Source: Dipteris shenzhenensis
Taxonomy: Eukaryota > Polypodiophyta > Polypodiopsida > Gleicheniales
Reading direction: 5' to 3' (one strand)
Assembly: GCA_047967505.1 (NCBI GenBank)
Contig: CM106541.1
Length of the DNA stretch: 64,000 bases
Of the stretch, positions 35,101 to 46,700 are shown in pieces (position 1 is the stretch's first letter; every line of letters starts with the position of its first letter). The notes below the pieces were generated by a model, which was not told where the DNA came from, made no database searches, and worked only from the letters and a program-made list of their open reading frames with translations. A program made the position numbers and the translations under genes.

Positions 35101-38100
35101 TAAGTCTGATCATACATAATCAAATACATCTGGATGGAGGGGGTAATATCTGTTTGGACTAGAAAAGAGAGGACTGAACAGGACACCAAATGAAGGCTAG
35201 TATAGATTTTGCTTCTTCAGGTGATTGCATTGGCTTTGCAAAGGAGAACAAAATGAAGATGAATTGTCATGTTTTCTAACTCCTAGGATCTCAATAGATG
35301 AGGAAGACATCCCCCACACGTTGTCCACACATGCATGTCTAAGAAAGACATCCAATGAAAGGTGGCGGCGTGACAAACAAAACCTAGTCACATACATGGA
35401 TTTCAACATACTCATTTTGATAGCACAATGTTTCTCATCATCATCATCAAATGTTACGATATAGTCGCACAAAGACAACAAATTATAATTCATTGAGATG
35501 GTTATTAACATATAAGTCCAAAGTAAAGACTATATAATGGTTATCTAGAATCCCTTATCAAGATAACCAACCACAAAAACATAACAATATATATACATAC
35601 GTTATGCAATTATCATGAGAGCCTCCGAGAGCCTTTGATGCCTCGATAGTATCAATGCCTGTACCGTGCTTTGCTTGGCCATAGAACTTTCCAAATGCTT
35701 CAGAGAACTGCATCAAGGACGTAGTTAGAAATAGTGCTACAATAAAAATTTAACAAGAAATTAGAATGTTGTCTTTTCTTCTAAGAAAATAAGATCTTTG
35801 TAACTGCATGTGAAAGGTATGTCTCAAAAGGCAAACAAAGAGAACTCCTTTCTTGCATGCGCATCCTCAGCCAGCAAACTAAGAAGGCAAACTAAACTTG
35901 ACTATCCACAGCACACAGCTCTTAGTCGTACAGTCCAAGCAATCTAAGGACATGGTATATGAAGAGAACTTCGTGAAGACATCCTCTTTATACTACGAAG
36001 ATATTATCCTAATAGTTTGACATGATACCTCCTGAGTGTTCTTGGTTCCACCCTGTTTGGGGCCATTCTGGCCCCTTGCGCTGGCTAAACCAGCCAGCTT
36101 CATTCCCTTGCACCCCTTCTTACATGCCTTACTCTGCCACCCGAACTTTTTCTGCAACCAACCATCCCCTCCTGGCCCCCCTTGCTCTGTTTCGCCAGAC
36201 CTAGGGCTGGCCTTGGAAGTCTGTGGTCACCCTCTGGTTGGAGCTCCATTAGGAACTCTTGATTTAATCTCTACACTCTATGCAATTGATCTCTATGTCG
36301 TTGGACCTTGTGGCATTGCTGCCAGTCAGCTCCCCCCTTACCTAGTGTAGCCTTCCAAAGCATTCACATGAATGGTTTCTAAGGAGAAAGAACTAAAAAT
36401 AAGATACCAAGGAATTGAAGGAAAGATAAAGGATATGAAATGGATGGGAGTTGAAATGCCTATTGCTTCTCTGCACATAGGCAAACCACATTTGAAGATA
36501 AAGAAATCCACATGCCCTGAGAGCCACAAAAGATGATAGAAGGGGAGACTGGGAGTGGGTGGGAGTCAATGGTGAGAAAACGAACAATTCGCCCTAGAGA
36601 ATTGTGACCTTTCAGGGGGCTCAAAAAGAAAGTATCTGCTAAACCCTGGAGTTGTAACCTGTTTAAAAGGCAATAGAAGGATGGGGCAGGTTTTAAGTTA
36701 CACTTATTGCAAGATAGCGCCAATCTTTCATATGCATAGAGCTAGCCCTTCATATGCAAGAAGAGGGATGTTTCTTGGAGGAAATTCACAACAGTCTTAC
36801 CTGAGAACCCGCCTTAGTGTCACGAGTGGTTGGTTTCTGATCATCCAAACATCTCAAGATCCTCCTGTACCAAAAAAGCTTGCAGAGTTGTCAAACAGTT
36901 TTTACAGATCCAAGCAGGTCAAAAGTGACCATGAAGTACACAAACAAAAGTTGTAGCACAATTGAATGCAAAGATTTCCCAGCTATACGATGTTTCAATT
37001 CCAATCAGTAGTCTCCTGACCAGGTGCCCTTGTTGTCAGCAGTAAAAAGCATAGGATTGCAATCGAAGCCACCAGCAACTAGCCTATTCTCAGACAGAAA
37101 CAACACCTGAGACATCGAGACGTGCAGCTCAATGTAAGTGAGTAACAAAAATTGAACCTAGTCCCCTTTCTAAACAATTTATAATTGTGAAGAAAAGAAT
37201 ATAGCATATTGACCAAATTATAGGGTAGTGCAATGTGGCTTTCAGTTTACAATAAAGACAACCATGAATCTCAACCGTGTCAATTAAAGATATACCCGCC
37301 ATCAACTATACATTTCTGAGATTTTTTCTTCACAACACTTTCTATTTCAGGATCTCACATACAGACAATTCAGGACATCAAGAAAAGGATGCAATGGCGT
37401 AAACACCAGTGGGTCTCAGTAAAGGCTGCACCCGATTATTCACTTTAACCAAAGGGAGCATATGAAGCATGTTGGGGAAAGGTCCAACAAGCAGCACATC
37501 AACAAGGAAATATGAACTCCTGACGAAATCTTTCTCCAACAGTAAGATGTGGAATGCAAACATGATGATAATACTCAAAATCTCAGCTAAAGAAAGGCAT
37601 TATTCGTCAAGAAATAAAATAATGCATGTCATTTAGGTGCATTTAGGCATGCTTGCAGATCAGAACTACCACTTGCGACAATGATCACATGATGTGCATG
37701 CAAGAGTAGAGCAAGCACATTGTAGGCCTTCTCCTTCTTGTGTTCCCTATCCAACCTTCAAACTGGAGTATGAGGATGCCAAATAAGGTGAGGGATTGTG
37801 GATAGCCTTGTTATAATCCTCATAAGCACGCATACTTGCCGTATACTTTTTTACTCCTTTGTCATACCTCCTTGGGACTGTGGGATTATGTTGCATGATA
37901 TTTAGGGAAAGCTTCTTCCATTGCCTTGTAAACTTTTTATTCCTTTTCGATACTGCCTTGGTAGTGTGGGATTATGCTATTGCAGTGCATGATATTTAGG
38001 GAAGGCTTCTTCCATTGACCAAAGCATGTCTTTGAATGCTTTGGTCCATATCACTTTTGACTGCTTTGGTCCCTATTTCACCCGCTGCCAAATCAAGGTA

Positions 38101-41100
38101 TCACATGCCCTCCTGTCTGCCATGTCTTTGATGCCTTTATTCAGAACAATAAGACTAGAGCCTCATTACAAGCAAGATTACAGGCAAAGCACTCAACAAT
38201 GGATTACTTTGTCACCACGAATCATCTGTCAACACAGAACAGAAAAGTGAGGGTGATAGGTCTGAAAGCTCCAAGAGAACTAAAAAGGCTACCTTAAGGC
38301 CATATGAAAAATATTCGAAGCACTGCAATGTACAAATTATTTTGGGTTGCTATGGAATGTGACTTTAGTGATGAATGGCATATAACATGAAAAAAAAAGT
38401 AAACATACTTTGGAAAAAGAAGATGGAAGTGGGGACACCACTGGATAGACACCTTAAAGTTTTTTTAAGAACAGAAGAAGTGCTGAGCAATTGCTGAGCA
38501 ATTTAAAATGTATTGATATGATTCCTACCAGAACCCTCAGAGATGGTATCAAAAGCTCTTATAATTGCTGTTTTGGTTTCCTCCCCGCCCAAAAAAGGTT
38601 TATTTCTCCTTTTTATTTTCCTATCTTCTGCTCTTATCCTGTTTTTTTAATCTGCAGCACCTTTCCGTTATTTTTTCTTGCTATTTTCTTTCTTTGACAT
38701 AATACAAGGCATACCTGTTCTCATGCATATCTTAACCAACATAGGCTACTACATTTCCTTCCACTTTACTCCTAGGGTCTCATTATACCAGCCCACGTTT
38801 GTGAAATTAAGCCTAGAAGACCTTTGCTTCATATCTTTCAATGTCTCTATTCTTTCACACCTTTAAGATCCAGCGGATAGGCACATTTATGGTTAGTGAT
38901 TTTATGGGTTTTTTCAGAACGAGCAATGAGACAATTTACCAGACTCCAATCCCACCATGAATAGAAAGCCAAAAGAAAATAGTGATCTTTCTATTGTTGT
39001 GGGATTTCCAGAGTCTCTTCAAGAAAACTTTCTGCACATCAGCAGAAATCTGAAAATTCTCCCAATGAGGAGCTCTGGAAGGTCTCCAACCTTTGCAACT
39101 GATCTGAGACTGCCTGGCATTACTTACCATGTAGCGAAAGAAGGGGAGGCTCTTCTCTCCATGCCCTTCCTCAATCCATTCCCACTCTCCTAGGTCCCAC
39201 TGTAGATATTGTAGGGAGAGAGGGCGCCCTTGCTTGACACCAGCAGTGCTACAATTCCTCTAACATCCACTCTGTGAGGTGCACTCTCCCTGTGACTCTC
39301 TCATGGAGTGAAATAGCTGCTCAAATGGCATCCTCTGCAATCTCCAATGTCCGAAGACCTGAAATGAGGTGAGCTTGTCGAAGGGCAAATGTCAAAAGGC
39401 AAATGCCGTCAATGCCTAGGCTCCTCGATAAGAGCTCTGAGAGTGAAGATGCCATCTAGGGTGGAGAGAGAGAAGAGCGTTTATGAACGTTTGTGACGAC
39501 AATACAAAGGTAGCCAAAACACGTACCTCTCTTGTGAAGTATAGTATACCATGAGATAGATGCAACGTATCTGCCAAGCTAGAACAAACCAGTGTCTCCA
39601 AAGAGTTGAGGAGAATTCGAGCATGCAGCAACATCCTTAAGCTAACTGATCTCCTGATCCCAAGGGCCTTTCGAGCAATCTTACTCTTTCTGAGCTGAAG
39701 TTTAAGAGCTAGAGTAGCAAGCTTTTCACTAGGATATCTATTGGGAATGAGCTTCCCTTGTCTGCATGCTGCCACGTGTACAATTAGGGGACTTAGTCCC
39801 ATATAGGGATAGCGGGGAGATTGACACCATTGCCTACATCGTCTTCCTCAGCCAGGGCCTATCACTGACAGCCCTTGCTCACCGTCCTCACCTCTCAGTC
39901 CTATTGAATCTCCTCTCTGGCAGCCCATGATTCGCTCCTAGGGTCACCTTATTTCTTCTCTACACTCTTCTCGCTTACAGCCTGTTTTTCTTTGGTGCGA
40001 TTCCAACCTCTACTTCCCTCTACTGCTTCTGTTTTTTCCACGAATCCCCCCCCTATGGCTGATGTGAGTATCCATGTTGTTCTCGAGGAGGAGCACATGA
40101 TGGACCTTCCAGGCAGGGATGACCAAGGGCTTTATGATGACCTCGTCACCAAGCAAGCTTTCCAAGATTTCCTCACACGCCTGGATCGCCGTTTCGAAGC
40201 ATCTTCTATTGACCTTGCCAATTTGGCTCAATAGTTTAAGACGCTTGAAACTTCTGTTACGATGATGACTACTATGATGCAGGCCCTTACACATGTGGAT
40301 GCTATGGCCTCTGTTCTAGGCCCGAACATCACTCCGGATCCATATTCGGGGGAGCAGAAGGCTAGGACTAAAGAAGTAGTGGACACATGGCTTCACAAGT
40401 GGCAAGTCCACTTAAAATTTCACCCATACTCTGACAACAGAAAATTCAATTGGCGGTTGGCTATCTTTCAGGGAAAGCCCTCCTGTGGTGGAAGGCATTG
40501 CCGCCGCAACCCACCACATGGGCTGATTTCAAAGATACCTCAAGAAGGAGTTCTTGAAGAAGGAGGACTATGATATTGTGAGCAAATTCAGAGACATCGA
40601 TATGATCAAGAACAATCTCACGTTCGAGACCTACCTATAGAACTATAGAAGTTTAGAGATCTGCAAACATGGGCATCAAAGATGGATTCCACCACATTGC
40701 TTGGATTTTTTGTGGCTAGTTTACCAGATTCCTACAAACTCCAAGTAAAGAACAATAAGGCTACAACTTTGCAGGAAGCTATCTCGTTTGCACACATTTA
40801 TGATGATACAATAATACCTGCAAAGAGTGCCACTACACATGACAACAATGCGAAGAATAAACGTAAGTTTACTCATCAGTCTTCTAGCACCCTCGAGGGA
40901 AAGTACCAGGACAACCCCTCAAAGAAACGATCTAATCTAACTAAGGGCAGCAGCCAAGATTGATTCCTTCATTCTTTACGGCTCAAGAAGGGAGGTCGGT
41001 GTTTCCATTGCGAGGAATGGGGACATACGAAAGCAAATTGCCCCAAGCTCAGTGGTAACCAGCAAGCCTCAGTCTCAAAGGGACAAGGTCCCAAGTCTGC

Positions 41101-44100
41101 CAACGCTACAAGTATTTCTGTTGACGTTCTTACTTGCCCTATTTTCTGCAATTGTACTTTTAGTCATATGCTCTTTGGTCCTAATGATTTGTTCCACGCT
41201 TATGGCGAAAGGAACAACGAGCTCACATTCTTTTCAATCCCAGAAGCTCTCACAATTTGTTCATCACAAACTTGTGCAGAAATTAGGGCTAGACACGACA
41301 CAGAGTGATCACACTTATGAGGTCTGTCTTCCAACGTGAAAACAATTTTGGGATCGAAAGATTGATAGTCTTCCTCTCCGGATTCAAGACTACGAGACCA
41401 TTTTGCAGTGCTATATTTTGCACTTAGATTACGTAGACTTGTTACTTGGCATTAAGTGGTTTAAATCCGACGATATCCAAATCAGATGGAAGGACCATAA
41501 CCTTTCTTTTTGGCATAATGGTACACATTTTTGTATACACTGAGATAAGATACCCCCCTCACAGGGCCCTCTTGTAAATGCGGTTCAGCTGAGCCATATA
41601 ATTAATATAACTTCTTATGATCTTAATTCTTGTTTCTTGAGTCCATTTTCTTCATTTGTTGGTTCCGTAGAAGACAAAAATGAATTAATTGTGTTTGAAC
41701 AAGCTGAATTAGAGAAGTTGTTGGCTGAATTTGACGATCTCAGCTGCCTTCAGGATTACCTCCTGAAAGGTCAGTAGACCATCGAATAGATTTGGTCCCT
41801 GGTGCTCAGCCTGTAAGTATTCCACCTTACAGGATGAGCTAGGCTGAGGAGGATGAGTTAGCAAAACAACTTCAAGAATATCTCAATTTGGGATATGTTC
41901 GTCCCAGTAAATCACCTTGGGGTGCACCAGTTTCACTTCAAAAAAAGAAAGATAATACTTGGTGAATGTGTGTGGACTATAAGCGTTTGAATAAAGTAAC
42001 AATTAAGAATAGGTACTCTCTGCCTAGATCTGATGACTTGATAGATAGACTTGCAGGAGCGAAGTATTTTTCTAAGATTGATTTGCGAACTGGTTATCAT
42101 CAGATACACATCTTTGTGAAACATGTTGAGAGGACAGCTTTTAGGACGAGATATGGCCATTATGAATTCCTTGTTTTACCTTTTGGATTGACTAATGTTC
42201 CAGCAACCTTCCAACAGATGATGAATGACTTGTTCCGAGATTATTTAGGCCTTGTCGTTGATAGATTGACAAAGATGGCTAGATTTTTACCTACAAGATC
42301 AACTGTATCAGCTATTCAATTGGCTCACCAGTTTGTGGACCAATGGTTTTAACTGTATGGTTTGCCACTTGACATAGTCAGTGATAGGGACTCCAAGTTT
42401 ACAAGCAACTTTTGGACTTTAGTGTTTGAGAAGTTGTTGGAGATATCATAGCCAAAGAGTGTGTTGTTGCCTTAACCTCCATCAAAGCCTACAGGCTTCT
42501 TCAGCCTGCTCCATGGATTCAGCAATATGCTAATTCTCTGCGGCATATACGGAATCCCCTCTCATGGTGGCGGAAGAATCTCGGGATGTTATGGAAGTGT
42601 AAAATGCCATTGAAACAAAGACTTTTTCTTTGGAGATGTATGACAGGCACATTGTCAGTGGGGGTCACACTTGCTAAACGTCGCATTGCACCATCCACAT
42701 GTTTAAGATGTCAGGCTCCTTCAGAGACTGTTCTTCATTTGCTTTGGCACTGCCCGTGTTCTAGGATCCTCCTCAGGAGAATTTCAGATCATCTTCGGCT
42801 CCGTTTCGTGAGTCACAGATTTGGGAAACATTTCTGGCTCTTTGGCAGATTTATGAGGTCTTTGTCCCCATACTCACTATTTCTCTCTTGGGTGAGATAT
42901 TGGGCTCTTTGGACAATCTGGAGTGAGCATAATTTGGCATACTTGGGCCGGCAGATTCACAAGTAATATGAATCTTTCCGAGCCTCATTGCGGCAATCCT
43001 TATATGATGCCTGCCATGAGGGTGATATGGATGCTTCTTGCATAGAGCTTTTCTCTTTGGTTTTCTGATCTTTGGGATACTCTCCATTTCGGAGACCTCC
43101 CATCATGTAAATTCATGAGCATATAAATATACTGCACTGGATATTACTAAAAAAAAAAGTGTGTCATGTGTGAGTGCCACGTGTCATCATGGGACTTATC
43201 CCATATGCACTAGGTGCTAGTGTGTGAGTGAGTAGCCTATATAAGGCTTGTACTTCACTTGTCTTGATACACTTGATGAATGAATGAAAGCCTTTCTTCA
43301 TGTCTTCATTTGAGCATCATTTCCTCACACCCTAACCTTCTCTCTCTTTCTCTTCACCATGTTTCTAACATGTTATCAGAGCCACCTTCCATAGCTGCCA
43401 CGTCACCCTTTCCCTAACCCTAATTCGTCACCCTTGACCTAACCCTAATTCTGCTTCAGCCCTTCTTCCTACAGCATGCAACTGCCTCAGCCCTGCTCCA
43501 TTTCACCTCTATTCACCTCCTCCTTGCCCCCATTTGCAGCAGCTATTTGCTTCAGTTGTTGCCTCCATAGCCACTTACCTTGATTTGAGACCCTTTGGAG
43601 CTCTAGGCCCCCTTCACAAGCATCCTTCCTTGCTGGTCAGATCATTGCGCCTGCACGTGTGGACCTTCAAACCTATTTCAGAGCATTTCGTCACCAAAAT
43701 CTGCATCCCGTGTGCTGCTGCTGCATAACCGCCTTCAACAGAGCAGTTTCGGAAGTTTTCAACGCCAAGAACAGCTCTCTGTTGCTACTGCTATGTAGTC
43801 GGCCACCTAACAGCATTTCGAGTCATTTGAGGGCATTTTTTAGCACATCGACTACAGCCGATTTTCAGACAAGTGTCCTGCTACACATTTCGGAGCTGTT
43901 CTAGGGAGCTGCCCTGCACATTGGTGACCAGCCTTTGCTCTTCGGGGTGCCCTAGTGAGCCGCTTTGCAGATTTCGGACCTGCTGCACTTCAAGCAGTTA
44001 CTATGACCACAAGAGCTCCATTTCTGGTTCAGTTCTGCATTTCGGAGCATATTCTTGCTGTGTTTTGATTAGGGTTTGTATTTGGAGCATCTATAGCCAC

Positions 44101-46663
44101 CTATATCTGCCCACTTGCACACGTGGAGTCTACTATTGCATTTTGGGAGTTCTAGACCAGCCGCCATACTTGCTTGTTCTTCATTTGGTGCGGCGAACTT
44201 GTTGCCTCAGTTTGCTACTATGGAGCCTCGTCCTCATGGTGAAGATTCATCAACACCAGTTGCATCTAGGGGTGAACAGCATGACAAAGCATTGGCGTAC
44301 CTTGGTGTGAGGTTGGTGAACAAATTGCTTCATCATCTTGACCAATACTTCAACCAAGGAGAACCTGGACAAGCTCAAAAATATTTATGCTACATCTACT
44401 AGACCTGAGTAGGACGCTTCATCTATTGTGTTGCATGATCTATTCTCTCTGAGGAGGAAGATGATGCTTAGTTCTATGTGTGTTTGTGTTGAGTCAAATC
44501 AAGGTTCTCAGCCTTGAGTTGTCCCTCTAAATTGAATGTATTTGGAGTCAATAAGAGGTACTCTGCCCTTGGTTGTCCCCCAAAAATGAATGTATTGTCT
44601 TTTACTTTGGTTGATGGTATTGACCACCCAGTTCAGAGTAAGGTGGAATGACGAGTGATGGTTTGCCCTTGCCGGTCGCAAGTTGACTGAGAAGTCACTA
44701 TCACACGGGAGGTGTTGGATAGTTGGACTTGCTCTTTGCAAAATTGCGGTGGAGGGGGGATCGGTCTACTCTTTGCGTGTTGGGTCTCACACTCTTTGCT
44801 CTGAAGGGGGATGTTGGAGATATCATAGCCAAAGAGTGTGTTGGTGTGAAGTGTTGGTGTGTAGTACTAGGTGATCTAGTACTAGTCTATGTGTGTGTGT
44901 CATGTGTGAATGCCACGTGTCATCATGGGACTTATCCCATATGCACTAGGTGCTAGTATGTGAGTGAGTAGCCTATATAAGGCTTGTACTTCACTTGTCT
45001 TGATACACTTGATGAATGAATGAAAGCCTTTCTTCATGTCTTCATTTGAGCATCATTTCCTCACACCCTAACCTTCTCTCTCTTTCTCTTCACCATGTTT
45101 CTAACAGAAGTAGGAGACTACTTTGAGTATGAGTTCCTTCAACCATGCACAATCCGATGGCCATACAGAAAAAGTAAATCAACTATTGGAAGATATGCTT
45201 CGTGCATATGTTTCCAAGAGACAGTCTTCATGGGAGGACTACCCATGATCGAATTTGCTTATAACAATGGTAAGCATTCTAGTGCTGGTTTCAGTCCTTT
45301 TATGCTTATGTACGGGTGTCAACCTAGGTCTCTAGCCATGGTTGGATACCAAGGGATTAAGAATGATGCTGTAAAGATATTCTTGCAAGACATGCAGGAG
45401 ATGTTTTGTTTTTTTGGCAAAAAGAGACTTCTGTTAAGTATTAAAGAAAACCGGTAGAGCAAGCTCCATACGGGATACACCATGCAATGCATGAAAAGCG
45501 CAAGAGAAAGAAAGAAAGGATTGGGGCTGATAGTGCCATCTCAATCCGGTAGTAACCTCCGAGAAAAAGGGAGAACCCCTCCAAACTCGAAGAAATACAG
45601 TCCTCCTAGAAGAGGCTGCCCGTGAAGGGCCCTGCATGCTAGCCCAAATGACTATCAAAGTGTGAACCGTGTCAGTCCAAATACCCGTGAACACCTGTGA
45701 TGGGTGTATCTAGGTGCCATCCAAGGCCTCTGTACATCTCGCTCTCCAAATGTGCCAGGAGGAAATGCTAGCGAAAATCTCCCAAGAGGTGTCCACTGAA
45801 GCATGAGAAGCTCTGAAGGGAGTAAGTGGTACATCCTGAGAAGAGCAAGGCTCTATCACCTACCGACGGACCGAGAGTACCCAAGAAGAAGGCTCACCCT
45901 CATAAAACACCTGGGGCCCAGTAAGGGATAACCATGCGACCGAGCCCCAAGTCATGAAGAAAGGGATAACCATGCAAGAGATGTTGCAGTTTGCCAAAGA
46001 GTCTATTAGAAGTGCCCAAGATCGGGACACCTCACGTGAAAGTACACCCTGTTTTTCATGTCAGTAGACTAAAAGAAGTATTGGGTGCTGATGAATAGCT
46101 TGTTACTTCTCAAGAGATTATAGAGGTTGAAGATTTAACCTTTGTACCACATGAACCTGAAAGAATCCTTGGTTTCCGTGAACGACAAATTAGAAATAGA
46201 AGTTTGATGGAATACGAAATCAAGTAAAAGGATTGTGTCAAGGAGGATGCTATGTGGGAGACATTGACTACCCTTCAAAGAGAGTTTCCGGACTTTCTTT
46301 TGAACTCAGGAGTGAGTTCTTAGAGGTAAGGGAGTATGTCATGTGGATGGATCATATCTAACGTGTGTCCGTCACACGAGACTAGCTTAGGAAGCCTAGG
46401 GAGGCTTAGGGCTAGATGCAGGCAATTCTCGAGCTGAGTTGCAGGGCACTGATAGATTAGGGTTTTCGCTACTTTTTAGCACTACTTTTGGGCCTAAGCC
46501 TATATAAGGGGACATGTGAGTTTAGGATTCCTTGTGCACCACTGCCATTCTCCACTAGTGGCATTCTATAATGGAAAAAGCGCCAATGCTTGCACGCGCG
46601 CGCGCACACACACACACACAGAGCATACACACATGTGCACATGCACATAAAAGATCTTGCTAT

Positions 46664-46700
<37 letters not shown>

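Larger units (their letters stand above)
17015..35600 (-). other. ARPC1: ARPC1 intron, 18.6 kb, nested retroelements
   Basis: The longest intron in the window. Two minus-strand LINEs, one gypsy element, one foldback element and a LINE 3' stub account for about 15 kb of it. Most of the added length is therefore transposon insertion, much of it in the same transcriptional orientation as the host gene (the LINEs) but with the gypsy element opposed. Confidence 0.9.
42435..45106 (+). mobile_element. small non-autonomous LTR retrotransposon (TRIM-like)
   Basis: Flanked by GAAGT at 42430-42434 and 45107-45111. LTRs begin TGTTGGAGATATCATAGCC and end CATGTTTCTAACA. The internal 1441 bp starts with a copia-type primer site and ends in a GAAGGGGGA polypurine tract. 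It carries no protease, RT or integrase, so it must be moved by another element's enzymes. Without the LINE in its 5' LTR the element would be about 2 kb. Confidence 0.93.
39990..46600 (+). mobile_element. Ty3/gypsy element 2, interrupted by two insertions
   Basis: Gag, protease, RT, integrase and chromodomain remnants in gypsy order. Between 42435 and 45106 a small LTR element is inserted in integrase, and at 45406-45970 a LINE. RT from the catalytic box to the integrase N-terminus is deleted at about 42246. The 3' LTR appears to start at 46337. No 5' LTR was identified before gag; the 5' limit is approximate. Confidence 0.87.

Noticed and set aside
39416-39802. A 128-residue minus frame upstream of gypsy 2
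   Set aside because: No known domain and no start or splice context; a neighbouring LINE fragment makes a chance frame in old repeat sequence likely.
43410-43450. CCCTAACCCTAA words like plant telomere repeats
   Set aside because: Only two short pairs in C-rich leader sequence, not an array.
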